From: Opitutus terrae PB90-1
Lineage (GTDB): Bacteria > Verrucomicrobiota > Verrucomicrobiia > Opitutales > Opitutaceae
Length of the DNA stretch: 64,000 nucleotides
Assembly: GCF_000019965.1 (NCBI RefSeq)
Contig: NC_010571.1
Coordinates: forward strand, 4,411,001 to 4,475,000
Direction: 5' to 3'
Part shown: piece after piece, positions 50,261 through 58,537 of the stretch
Numbering within the stretch: position 1 is the stretch's first letter
Layout of the letters: the number at the start of each line of letters is the position of its first letter
Notes under the pieces: generated by a model
Told to the model about the DNA's origin: nothing
Seen by the model: the letters and a program-made list of their open reading frames with translations, nothing else
The model's database searches: none
Program-made: the position numbers and the translations under genes

Positions 50261-50401
50261 CATGAGCCACAGAGCACACCCCACAGAGTTCACAGAGCAA
50301 GGCCTGGTGGATTGCTCCGTGCTCTCGGTCCGGGCCTCCGTGACCTCTGTGTCCAAGGTCTGAATCTCCGAAACCCGAACCTCAACACTCAACCCTCAAC
50401 T
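50261..50401. repeat. R2 hairpin repeat (copy 3) followed by R1 repeat
   Basis: GAGCCACAGAGCACACCCCA at the left and CTCCGTGACCTCTGTGTCC at the right pair as in the other R2 copies; the R1 part is CTCAACACTCAACCCTCAAC at 50381-50400. The whole gap between two tail genes is repeat. Confidence 0.8.
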
Positions 50402-50409
50402 AAACTCCC

Positions 50410-50913
50410 ATGGCCAGACCCGCAGTCGAATTCTCCGCGGCCGATATCGTCATCGGCCACACGTCGATCCTCCAGCTCACGCCGCCCGGCGCCGAGCCGA
50501 CCCCCGTCAACCTCAAGTCGAAGCTCGTCGACTACGACGGCAACAACGAGATCCTGCGCGCGAAGTTTCCCGACGCGACCGGCGTCAAGCGCACGCGCAA
50601 GGTCAAGCGTATCGGCGCGACGGAGATGTTCATCGTCGAGACGAAGGAGTTCAAGAAGGTCGTCACTCTGCTCGCCGGCAAGATGACGGCGGTGATCGAC
50701 ACGCACACCGCGCAGCTTTGGGTGTGCGATTACGACGACGCCGCCGGCGACAGCGCGATCGTCACCGACGCCTTCCCGTGCGCGTTCTACCGGCAGAACG
50801 GCCAGAATCGTTTCGCGGCCGAGGGCGGCGACGACGCCGGCACCTCCGCCACGATCGTGGTCGAGGCGATGAAAGACGGCGACGTCATCCTCTCGATCGA
50901 CAGCGCGACGTAA
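50410..50913 (+). CDS. Putative major tail (tube) protein
   Basis: 167 residues, beta-rich with KSKLVDYDGNNEILRAKFPD and a TATIVVEAMKDGDVILSID-like end (TIVVEAMKDGDVILSID). By position between terminator-like gene and tail accessory genes it should form the tail tube. No sheath gene adjoins it. Identity by context. Confidence 0.5.
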   Translation: MARPAVEFSAADIVIGHTSILQLTPPGAEPTPVNLKSKLVDYDGNNEILRAKFPDATGVKRTRKVKRIGATEMFIVETKEFKKVVTLLAGKMTAVIDTHTAQLWVCDYDDAAGDSAIVTDAFPCAFYRQNGQNRFAAEGGDDAGTSATIVVEAMKDGDVILSIDSAT

Positions 50914-50950
50914 AGCCGGAGCACACGAGTCATTCATAGCCTATCCACCC

Positions 50951-51310
50951 ATGCGCCTCCCGCGTCTCCAAGTCCGACTCGGCAACACCGTCACGTGGCA
51001 GATCGACATCGCCCGTGACGGTGCGGCCATGGACCTTGATGGCTGCCTCGTCGAGGCCACGATCAAGCGTTGGACCGATGCGCCGCTCGAGGATGCCCCG
51101 GTCGTGCTCACCGCGCGCAGCGGCGAGGCGATCACGCACAGCGCCGTGCGCGGCCGCGCGTTTATCCACCTCTCGCGCGCCGCCATCGGCGAGCTCGATC
51201 GCTCCCAGATCTACTCGCTCGAGGTGGTCGTCTCCGACGCCGGCGATCATCGCTCGACGCCTGACGGGCTCTTTCTCCGCCTGGAGGTGCTCCCGAGTCA
51301 CGGCCGCTGA
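50951..51310 (+). CDS. Beta-sandwich tail/baseplate accessory protein
   Basis: 119 residues. RLGNTVTWQIDIARDGAAMD, DLDGCLVEATIKRW and LEVVVSDAGDHRSTPDGLFL follow the pattern of BppU-like/phage Ig domains that precede tail fibre genes. Unknown exact role. Confidence 0.5.
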   Translation: MRLPRLQVRLGNTVTWQIDIARDGAAMDLDGCLVEATIKRWTDAPLEDAPVVLTARSGEAITHSAVRGRAFIHLSRAAIGELDRSQIYSLEVVVSDAGDHRSTPDGLFLRLEVLPSHGR

Positions 51311-51347
51311 TTCCCCCTACCTGTAAACCTCAACCCAACCTCCCGCC

Positions 51348-51767
51348 ATGTCTGGTTTCTTTACCACCGCCTTCCGCAACAGCTCGCTCGATCATTCCTT
51401 CGGCGGCCCGGACCGTGCCCGCGCTGCCAATCTCTACTTCGCACCCGTCACCACCGCTCCGGCTGCCGACGGCTCCGGCGTGGTCGAAGCCGCATGGACC
51501 GGCCTTGCGCGTCTCCAGAAGACGAATAACGCCGTAAACTTCCCCGCGTCCGCCAACGGCCAGAAGCTGATTGCCACCGATCTCACCTTCGCCGAACTGC
51601 CGGCCGACCACGTGGGCACGATCGATATCGTCGGCCTCGCGATCTACGAGCAAGCCGTCGGCGGCACGCCGATCGGTTACGCGCCGGCGCCGAAGACGGT
51701 GGCCGCGCTCGACACCTACTTCGTCGCGGCCAACACCGCGTCGCTCGAGTTCAACAACGCCGCCTGA
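51348..51767 (+). CDS. Phage structural protein near fibre genes
   Basis: 139 residues. FFTTAFRNSSLDHSFGGPDR, ANLYFAPVTTAPAADGSG and a NNAVNFPAS segment are typical of a widespread phage structural family that lies next to tail fibres (a strand-swapped beta protein). Precise role unknown. Confidence 0.6.
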   Translation: MSGFFTTAFRNSSLDHSFGGPDRARAANLYFAPVTTAPAADGSGVVEAAWTGLARLQKTNNAVNFPASANGQKLIATDLTFAELPADHVGTIDIVGLAIYEQAVGGTPIGYAPAPKTVAALDTYFVAANTASLEFNNAA

Positions 51768-51771
51768 GTCC

Positions 51772-52203
51772 GTGTATCTCACCGGCACAATCAAGCAGGT
51801 CACGCCGCGCTGGATCCTCGCGGCGCCTGGTCTGCTGGTAGCCGCCTACGGCCGCGTGACCGCGGCCGCGCACACGGTGCGCCGCGTGGCGCCCGTCGTG
51901 CGGCTCTCCGGCGCGATCTCAACGGCGGCCGGCTGCGTGCGCCGCGTGGTGCCGGCGTTGACGCTCTCTGCCAGGATCTCAGCCATTGCCCGGCGCGGGC
52001 GCCGCGTCGTGTCCGACGTCGTCGCCGGCGCAGCCCAATGTGCCGCGATCGCTCGCCGGGCCCGGCGTGGCGTCGCCGAGTCCACGCCGGCGCTCGGCTC
52101 GATCACCATCGTCACCGGCGCGCGCGCCAAGTCCACGCTCCTCTGGGCCGACGGCACCGCCGCCGGCTGGGGCGATGGCACCGAAATCCAAATCTACCGT
52201 TAG
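51772..52203 (+). CDS. Arg-rich protein with a 20-residue internal repeat
   Basis: 143 residues from a GTG at 51772. Arg pairs at 37-38, 57-58, 77-78 and 98-99 mark three to four units of 20 residues (GRVTAAAHTVRRVAPVVRLS, GAISTAAGCVRRVVPALTLS, ARISAIARRGRRVVSDVVAG). The C-terminus (STLLWADGTAAGWGDGTEI) is beta-like and could join a fibre. The repeat looks recently amplified. Function unknown. Confidence 0.5.
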   Translation: MYLTGTIKQVTPRWILAAPGLLVAAYGRVTAAAHTVRRVAPVVRLSGAISTAAGCVRRVVPALTLSARISAIARRGRRVVSDVVAGAAQCAAIARRARRGVAESTPALGSITIVTGARAKSTLLWADGTAAGWGDGTEIQIYR

Positions 52204-52205
52204 CC

Positions 52206-53870
52206 ATGGCCACCTCTCTCAACTCCAAAACGCGTACGTCTGACCTTCGCGCGACCGACATCCTCCACCTCATGCGCGACCCCGATTTGCCGGGGCGTGC
52301 CGATCTCGGGATTGTTGCCGCCGCCCTTGGACACCACATCGGCGGCGGGCGTGCTCTCCGTGATGCGATCTATCTTGATGGCGCCACCGCTGGGGCGCGT
52401 TTCTTCTGGGCGTTGGGCGCCCCCGGCGATGTTAGCGCGTCCGACTGGACACTCCCTTTGCTTTGGCTCGATCCACCCAGCGCGAACCCCTCCGGTTCTG
52501 TGAGCATCGTCGGTTTCGGCGCTAACTCCGATCCACTCACGACGGGGGACGCTGGTGTCCTCGCCTACCTGACCAACACGGGCCGACTCAATATCGAGAT
52601 CACGTCACTATGGGGCACGAACACGCGGCGGAAGGAATACGACAATTTTGTCACGACCTACCTGAAGGGGCTTCCGACCCTGCTGCATTTTCGGCGGAAC
52701 TTCGCGGGCAACGACTTCTCGCTCGTCGTCAACGGCACGCCGGTAGCCGCGAGCCGCGAAGGCGCCGACGGCGCGTCCCCGCCGGCATGGACTTACGCGC
52801 ATCCCGCGGCCTATTTCTCGATTGGCGCGCGCGGCGGTGCGACGCGCGCGGGCGGCCGGTTCATCGTGTTCGCACCGATCAATGCGGTGCTGAGCGACGC
52901 CGACTGCACGACTCACGCACTAAGCGGAAAATTGCCGCCGTGGTGCGAACTTGGGAATGGGAGTGCGGTCGCAATCGTTTCGCCGTCTTTGCGCAACGGC
53001 GGGTTTGAGACTGCTGGAGCCGGCGGAGCCGACCAGCTAGCCACGTGGGGTGAGTCAATCACAGGCGGGTCATCGGTGCTGCGTGATACTACGGTTTTCC
53101 GGTCAGGAGCGGCATCGGCCAAACTGACCGTTACGAGTTTCGCGGAGTATGCGACCGTTTGGCTCAACCTCGCCAGCGGCGGGATGGTCTCTGGCTGGAG
53201 GTATCGCCTTGAGTTCTGGGCACGAGGGGCCACGGGCGGAGAGAAAGTGTCCGTCCGCGCAGTCGATGCGATTAAGGGGACCTACTTGTCGGGCCAGGTG
53301 TTGACCGCAGAGTGGGCCAAGTACGCAGTAGAGTTTATCTGCGTCGACGGATTTCAGATTTCGCTCACGTACAGCGAATCCGGCGCAGCTTCGATCTATA
53401 TCGACGACGGAACGCTCATTGCGCTTGGGCCCTCATTCAAGCCAGGACTGCAGGACGGGTCGTATCAGTCCTGCCGTGATATGGGCGCAAACGGAATAGA
53501 CAGCATCCACACCGCCGGCGCGTCCGTGCTCGTCGACGGCAAGCGCCGCCCGCAGGTCCGCGCCAAAAACGTCAACGTCGGAACAGCCGCCTACCTGATC
53601 CAGTCCGCCGACATGCTTTTCGCTGGGTGGGATATCGACTGTATCCAGATCACGAACAACGGCGCCAGCTCCGCCGTCGACGTCAAGGTCCAGCTCTCCG
53701 ACGGCACCAATCACACCGACCTCATGGCCGCAGTGACGATCCCGGCCGGCGGGACGAAGCTCGCTTATCCCGCGGACGGCGGACTCGACACGCGCCGCCG
53801 GCTTCGTGCCGTCGCCACGAGTGGCGCCGACAACCTCACGTTCAACTTCAGCCTGCGCAAACGCGCCTAA
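52206..53870 (+). CDS. Tail fibre / receptor-binding protein with carbohydrate-binding-like domain
   Basis: 554 residues from the ATG at 52206. The N-terminal 260 residues resemble a LamG/concanavalin-type fold (YAHPAAYFSIGARGGATRAG). Residues about 255-400 (LRNGGFETAGAGGADQLATW, then SGAASIYIDDGTL) follow the CBM_4_9 jelly-roll pattern. It has slightly lower GC than neighbours, as often for host-range modules. Probably the adhesin that binds surface glycan. The last 150 residues form another beta domain. Confidence 0.65.
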   Translation: MATSLNSKTRTSDLRATDILHLMRDPDLPGRADLGIVAAALGHHIGGGRALRDAIYLDGATAGARFFWALGAPGDVSASDWTLPLLWLDPPSANPSGSVSIVGFGANSDPLTTGDAGVLAYLTNTGRLNIEITSLWGTNTRRKEYDNFVTTYLKGLPTLLHFRRNFAGNDFSLVVNGTPVAASREGADGASPPAWTYAHPAAYFSIGARGGATRAGGRFIVFAPINAVLSDADCTTHALSGKLPPWCELGNGSAVAIVSPSLRNGGFETAGAGGADQLATWGESITGGSSVLRDTTVFRSGAASAKLTVTSFAEYATVWLNLASGGMVSGWRYRLEFWARGATGGEKVSVRAVDAIKGTYLSGQVLTAEWAKYAVEFICVDGFQISLTYSESGAASIYIDDGTLIALGPSFKPGLQDGSYQSCRDMGANGIDSIHTAGASVLVDGKRRPQVRAKNVNVGTAAYLIQSADMLFAGWDIDCIQITNNGASSAVDVKVQLSDGTNHTDLMAAVTIPAGGTKLAYPADGGLDTRRRLRAVATSGADNLTFNFSLRKRA

Positions 53871-53875
53871 CCGCC

Positions 53876-54361
53876 ATGGACTACCTCGCCGTTTATACAC
53901 TCCCTTCTGGCCAGACGGTTGGTTGTCTCGAGGTGACCGAGACAGAAATCGTCTTCGATTTCCTCGCCGCCGATGGCGTAACGCGCCTCAACCCGAGCGC
54001 CGCCAACATCGCGCCGAAACTCTCCGAGGACGCCGCAGCCGATATCTCCGCCGCCCTGGCCCCACCGAGCGAGGCTCAGGCGGTCGCGCAATTCTCCGCC
54101 GCGGTGGTCGCCGCCGTGCAAGCGTGGATGGACGCGCGTGCGCGCCAGGACGGCTACGACCACATCCTCTCCGCCTGCTCCTACGCCGCACCGCCGGAGA
54201 ACCCGTTCGCCGCCGAAGGCAACGCTTACCTCGTGTGGCGGTCGTCGGTGTGGGCCGCGTGCTACGCGGCGCTCGGCGCGCATCAGTCCGGCGATCCGCT
54301 GCCGACGATCGAGGACTTCATCGCAACGCTTCCCGTCTACGTCCCGCCGCCGAATCCGTGA
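53876..54361 (+). CDS. Small protein downstream of fibre, possible fibre chaperone
   Basis: 161 residues from the ATG at 53876. MDYLAVYTLPSGQTVGCLEV, helical QFSAAVVAAVQAWMDARARQ, and GNAYLVWRSSVWAACYAALG. Size and position after the fibre gene fit a fibre assembly protein, but no family is recognised. Confidence 0.5.
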   Translation: MDYLAVYTLPSGQTVGCLEVTETEIVFDFLAADGVTRLNPSAANIAPKLSEDAAADISAALAPPSEAQAVAQFSAAVVAAVQAWMDARARQDGYDHILSACSYAAPPENPFAAEGNAYLVWRSSVWAACYAALGAHQSGDPLPTIEDFIATLPVYVPPPNP

Positions 54362-54368
54362 CCGGACG

Positions 54369-54404
54369 GCTCTCGACCCTCAGCTCTCAGCTCTCAACTC
54401 GTCT
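54369..54404. repeat. R1 dispersed repeat before tail chaperone gene
   Basis: GCTCTCGACCCTCAGCTCTC then AGCTCTCAACTCGTC fills most of the gap 54362-54424. Confidence 0.8.
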
Positions 54405-54424
54405 CGCCTGGCGAGACGCCAGCC

Positions 54425-54994
54425 ATGCCCAAGCCCACTCCTCTCCAGGTCTTCTTCGCCGGCGAGCCGGCAACCGCCGAGCTGTTCGGCGGCCGGCGCG
54501 TCGGCGTCTTCATTCGCGAACTGCCCGCCCGCTATCACCCGCTTGTTTTCCGCTGCGCCGATCGCATCGGCGATTTGCTCGAGCTCTGCCTCTACGTGCG
54601 CGCCGGCGATCCCGCCAACGGCGAGAAGCCGCTCGAGCGCAAGTCCTGGCCGAAGCTCGAGCAGATCCGCGCGCAGGCGCGGTTCCCCGACGTCAGCGTG
54701 CCCGAGGGCTACTGGCCCGTGCCCGCCGGCTGGGCCGACAACCTCACGCCCGCCTCGGCCCGCAAGCTATTCGGAAAGGCGGGTGATGAAATAAATTTTA
54801 CGCCGGCGGCGGAGACCGGAAAGCAGCTGGTGGCCGCCAAGGAGTGGAAGATGCCGCTGCTCCTGGAAAGCGAGGAGGTGCTCGCGCCCTTCGTCGAAAG
54901 ACTCAGCAGCTCCTTGATCTCCTCACTGACTGCGCTCTCGACGCCGGCGAAATCGACCGCGAGCGACTCCTCGACCAGCCCTTCAGCTGGTTGA
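54425..54994 (+). CDS. Tail assembly chaperone, zero-frame product (G-like)
   Basis: 189 residues. RVGVFIRELPARYHPLVFRC and RIGDLLELCLYVRAGDP fit the small alpha/beta chaperones encoded just before the tape measure. A canonical X XXY YYZ slippery heptamer, A AAT TTT (54793-54799), lies in frame at codons 123-125 in a conspicuously AT-rich spot (GATGAAATAAATTTTACG). A -1 slip joins the overlapping frame that ends at 55209. Confidence 0.65.
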   Translation: MPKPTPLQVFFAGEPATAELFGGRRVGVFIRELPARYHPLVFRCADRIGDLLELCLYVRAGDPANGEKPLERKSWPKLEQIRAQARFPDVSVPEGYWPVPAGWADNLTPASARKLFGKAGDEINFTPAAETGKQLVAAKEWKMPLLLESEEVLAPFVERLSSSLISSLTALSTPAKSTASDSSTSPSAG

Positions 54995-55209
54995 TCGCGC
55001 TACGCGATCGCGCGCGCAAGCGCCGCACCGAAGCGCAGCTCGACCAGCTTGAGGTCACGCACACCACCGATCCAAAATCGATGCAACGCCGCCTGCAGAA
55101 GTCTCTCGACGACCGCACGCCGTATGAGCGGCTCCACGACGCCGCGCTCGCTCAGCGCGCCGAGCGCCGCGAACGCAGCGAAAGTCAAAGTGTGAAGTCT
55201 AGAGTGTAA
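54799..55209 (+). CDS. Tail assembly chaperone, -1 frame extension (T-like)
   Basis: The -1 frame is open from the slippery site at 54793 to the stop at 55209, which would give a fusion of about 261 residues. The well-formed part starts near KTQQLLDLLTDCALDAGEID and continues DQPFSWLIALRDRARKRRTE. Alternatively it starts independently at a GTG (54844). In lambda-like phages the G/GT ratio sets tail assembly; here the arrangement is inferred from position and overlap. Confidence 0.55.
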   Translation, partial: YAGGGDRKAAGGRQGVEDAAAPGKRGGARALRRKTQQLLDLLTDCALDAGEIDRERLLDQPFSWLIALRDRARKRRTEAQLDQLEVTHTTDPKSMQRRLQKSLDDRTPYERLHDAALAQRAERRERSESQSVKSRV

Positions 55210-55277
55210 GTCTCTGCCTTCAGACCTCCGTCCTTAAACTTCAACTTAACACTTCCCACTGGGAGCGAAGCGACCAC

Positions 55278-57119
55278 ATGCCCGACGCCACCTACGACAT
55301 CCTGGTCTCGATCCGCGACAAGCTCGACGGGTTGGACAAGACTCTTTCCGGGCTGAAGGGCGTCGGCCAGGGCGTCGACGACGTCAACGCCAAGGCGACG
55401 CTGCTTGGAAAAACGTTCAAGGCGGTGTTCGGCGCGAACATCGCGGAGCGCGCGATGATGGGTCTGGTGAACACGGCGAAGCAGGCGGCGACCGCGGCGT
55501 TCACGCTGGCGAGCGAGATCCGCGACGGCGCAGCCAATCTCGATCTGTCGATGCGCGGCTATCAGGTCTACCGGCAGCTCATCCGCGACACCGGCGGCGA
55601 CATGGGCTCGTTCACGATGTCGCTAACGACGTTTAACCGCGCGTTAAGGGACTCGGCCGACTCGTCGAGCGCGGCGGCGGCGGCGTTCGAGGCGGCCGGC
55701 CTCGATCCAATCTCGCTGCAGGCGACGGATCTCGAGCACGCCTGGGCGGAGGCGGCCACGGCCGTCGAAGCGATGGACGACAAACAGACGGCGCTGGCTG
55801 TGAAGGCCACACTATTCGGCGAGCGCACGATTCCTCGGTTGCGCGGGGCGATCCAGGATCTGGCGGAGAAAGGCTACGACGAACTCGCAGCATCGATGGA
55901 GCGCGCCAACATGATTCTCGCCGACTCCGAGATCGCGCGGCTCGACGCCGGTGCGAAGCTGGTCGAACGCACGATGCTGCAGGCCACGCGCGTGTCCGGA
56001 GCTCTGGAGGCAGATCTGCTCGGCATTGGTATGGGAGCAGGCACGCTGCCGATCCCGCGGGCGCCAGCCGACGAAGGTAGACTCCGCAACCTCGCCACGC
56101 AACGCCAGGCGCTCGAGCGACTGCGCGAGGCGTTCGAGAATGCCGCGAAAGCGGAGGAGATCTTCGAAGGCCATCCGGGCAAGACTGACCAGGAGCGACG
56201 AGACCAACGGATCCGCTACCTGCAGGCGCAGATCAATCTGCTGCGCGAGCTCAAGCAGCTGCGCAAGGACATGCCGGTCGACGTGACTCTCGGTGAGACG
56301 CAGGACAAGCGGCGCAAGGAGCAACAGGACCTGATCATCCAGATCCAAAAGCTGGAGAACGAACGCAACGCGCTGCAAGGAGTGCAGCCGCCCACGCTCG
56401 CGAACCTCAAGCGGCGTGCGCTCGGCGTGAACGAGCGCACGATCAATCCCAACGCACTCACGGTCGGTCAAGGCGTGCAGGCCGGTGCGCTCGACTGGAT
56501 CGAGTCGCTGGGCTCATCCGGAGAACAGGTGGCAGGCGTCATCAGCCAGAGCCTCGGTGGTGCGATCTCGGCCGTGTCGGCGAAGCTCGGCGGCCAAGAC
56601 GTGCGCTCCTGGGGTGAGGTGTGGAAGAACACGTTGCAATCGCTTCTGGTTATGTTGATCCAGGTGCAGCTGCAGATGATCGCGCTGAAGGCGTTGATGG
56701 GCATTTTCGGCGGGCTCGGCGGCGCCGGCGGCGGCGGCGCCGGTGCGGGTGGCCCAGCGAGCGGACTGGTGGGAGACGGGCTTTCCGACGTGTGGTCCAC
56801 ACCGGTCGATTTCATGTCCAACCTGCCAGGCCGGGCCACTGGCGGTGATGTACAGGTCGGGCGGATGTACCGGATCAACGAGGGCGACGAACCCGTCGAA
56901 ACCTTCATCCCGCTCGTGCCGGGTCGGATCTCATCGAGTGGCCCGCTAGTCGCCGGCGGAGGAGGCCGGTCGATCGTGGTGCATCAGACGCTGCAGGTGT
57001 CGACCGGCGTCCAGGAAACGGTGCGCGCAGAAATGGTGCAGATGATGCCCATGATGCGGCAGCTCTCCGTCGACGGCGTGCGCGAGGCGATCGCGCGCAA
57101 CCAGATCGAACTCGGCTGA
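55278..57119 (+). CDS. Tail tape measure protein (short)
   Basis: 613 residues. N-terminal helical repeats (LSGLKGVGQGVDDVNAKATL), central coiled coils (RIRYLQAQINLLRELKQLRK), hydrophobic segment LLVMLIQVQLQMIALKALMG and a Gly-rich linker (GGLGGAGGGGAGAGG) are typical of tape measures. The C-terminus carries GGDVQVGRMYRINEGDEPVE, a motif seen in many phage tape measures. Using 0.15 nm per residue the tail would be about 90 nm. Confidence 0.88.
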   Translation: MPDATYDILVSIRDKLDGLDKTLSGLKGVGQGVDDVNAKATLLGKTFKAVFGANIAERAMMGLVNTAKQAATAAFTLASEIRDGAANLDLSMRGYQVYRQLIRDTGGDMGSFTMSLTTFNRALRDSADSSSAAAAAFEAAGLDPISLQATDLEHAWAEAATAVEAMDDKQTALAVKATLFGERTIPRLRGAIQDLAEKGYDELAASMERANMILADSEIARLDAGAKLVERTMLQATRVSGALEADLLGIGMGAGTLPIPRAPADEGRLRNLATQRQALERLREAFENAAKAEEIFEGHPGKTDQERRDQRIRYLQAQINLLRELKQLRKDMPVDVTLGETQDKRRKEQQDLIIQIQKLENERNALQGVQPPTLANLKRRALGVNERTINPNALTVGQGVQAGALDWIESLGSSGEQVAGVISQSLGGAISAVSAKLGGQDVRSWGEVWKNTLQSLLVMLIQVQLQMIALKALMGIFGGLGGAGGGGAGAGGPASGLVGDGLSDVWSTPVDFMSNLPGRATGGDVQVGRMYRINEGDEPVETFIPLVPGRISSSGPLVAGGGGRSIVVHQTLQVSTGVQETVRAEMVQMMPMMRQLSVDGVREAIARNQIELG

Positions 57120-57120
57120 C

Positions 57121-57495
57121 ATGGCTTTTCCACTACCTTACCCGAGCGGTGTCGGACTCTTCCCCGAAAAGGTGAGAGTGCGGCGGATCCGCGTGCAGGC
57201 GGATTTTTCAAACGAGTTCACGCTGCAGTCGCAAGTGCAGCTTTGGCCGACGATGGTTTACGCCATCGACGTGACGCTGCAGCCGCTCGACCGCGCTGAC
57301 GCCGCGACGATGGAATCGTGGCTCGAAGAGCTCAACGGGCTCGAGGGCACATTTAGCTTCGATCTAAATCCGTGGGCACGCGGCTCGCTGCCCGGCACAC
57401 GCACGTTCCGGATGGTGCTGCCCGACGACGAGTGGGACGGCGAACTCGCGGTGACGTTTGGCTTCGCATTCTCCGCGCAGGAGGTCCCCTCGTGA
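57121..57495 (+). CDS. Minor tail protein
   Basis: 124 residues. RRIRVQADFSNEFTLQSQVQ, WPTMVYAIDVTLQPLDRADA and FSFDLNPWARGSLPGT form a beta-rich distal-tail-like protein found after tape measures in siphophages. It overlaps the next start (GTGA). Confidence 0.6.
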   Translation: MAFPLPYPSGVGLFPEKVRVRRIRVQADFSNEFTLQSQVQLWPTMVYAIDVTLQPLDRADAATMESWLEELNGLEGTFSFDLNPWARGSLPGTRTFRMVLPDDEWDGELAVTFGFAFSAQEVPS

Positions 57496-58124
57496 GAGCG
57501 CTTACCCCTGAGTTTCGCGCGGCCGCCAAGGCTGGACTGGTGCGAGTCGGCGTGATGGCGGAGATCGACTATCCCGGCGCGCCGTTTCGCGCGTGGACCG
57601 GGCCGACGCAGTTGGTGTGGGACGCGAAGGAATGGAGCGGAGTAGGCAACCTGGGCGGCATTTCCGCGGTGCAGGAATCTTCGTCGCCCGAGGCGCCGGC
57701 GATGACGCTCGAGATTAGCGGTATCTCGAGCGCGAGCATTGCCCTGGCGCTCGACGAAACGAGTCAGCGCCGGCGCGCCACGGTATGGCTGTCAATCTTC
57801 GAGCTCGTCGGTGAGGCGTGGCAGGTCGTGCCCGATCCGTGGCGGCTGCGCCGCGGCTGGACCGACGTGCACAAGCTCATGATCAGCGGCAAGACTGCGA
57901 CGATCCAGGTGACGGTCGAGTCGATTTTCGTGCGGCTGAAGACGGCGCGTACGATGCGCTACAGCGACGCAGACCAGCAACGGCTGTTCCCAGGCGACAC
58001 CGGTTTCCGCTACGCCAACACGATCGGCGAGAGGCCGATCTACTGGGGCGTGGCAACGCCGACCGGAGCAATTAGCAACGCGGGCGGAAATATCGGCAGC
58101 GGCCGCGTGAACTACGCGCTATGA
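57492..58124 (+). CDS. Minor tail protein, DUF2163/gpL-like
   Basis: 210 residues from a GTG at 57492. VGVMAEIDYPGAPFRAWTGP, LVWDAKEWSGVGNLGGISAV and TARTMRYSDADQQRLFPGDT resemble the tail-tip protein family that includes gene-transfer-agent ORFs and DUF2163. It would join tape measure and tip. Confidence 0.65.
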   Translation: MRALTPEFRAAAKAGLVRVGVMAEIDYPGAPFRAWTGPTQLVWDAKEWSGVGNLGGISAVQESSSPEAPAMTLEISGISSASIALALDETSQRRRATVWLSIFELVGEAWQVVPDPWRLRRGWTDVHKLMISGKTATIQVTVESIFVRLKTARTMRYSDADQQRLFPGDTGFRYANTIGERPIYWGVATPTGAISNAGGNIGSGRVNYAL

Positions 58125-58537
58125 GCAAGCCTCGACTGCAGAACTGGCCCACCGCGCTCGCCGCCTATCTCACGGCTTCGCGCACGAAGAAGTTTGCCTG
58201 GGGTGAACACGACTGCTGCTTGTTTTCCGCCGGCGCGATTGCCGCGCAGACAGGCGAGGATCCGGCGGCCGAGCTGCGCGGGACCTATCACACGGCAAAG
58301 GAAGCGACGGCGCTGATCCGTACGCGTTATGAGGGTAGTCTGTGGAATGTGCCAGAGCAGCATGGGCTGCGGTTGGTGGACGTGCGACACGCCGGACGTG
58401 GAGACATCGTGGGGGATGTGCTCGAGCGGCGCCGGATCCTCGGTGTGTGCGCCGGTGCACGTAGCGCATTCCTTACCACGCGAGGACTGGTGTGGCGGGA
58501 TACACTGGCCTGCAGGTTTGCCTGGAGGATTGCCTGA
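58121..58537 (+). CDS. NlpC/P60-like (DUF6950-type) tail peptidase
   Basis: 138 residues. FAWGEHDCCLFSAGAIAAQT carries the Asp-Cys pair of NlpC/P60-like proteins, and HAGRGDIVGDV fits the second half of the fold. Located between gpL-like and TipJ, as in many siphophages, where it digests peptidoglycan at entry. Confidence 0.7.
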   Translation: MSKPRLQNWPTALAAYLTASRTKKFAWGEHDCCLFSAGAIAAQTGEDPAAELRGTYHTAKEATALIRTRYEGSLWNVPEQHGLRLVDVRHAGRGDIVGDVLERRRILGVCAGARSAFLTTRGLVWRDTLACRFAWRIA

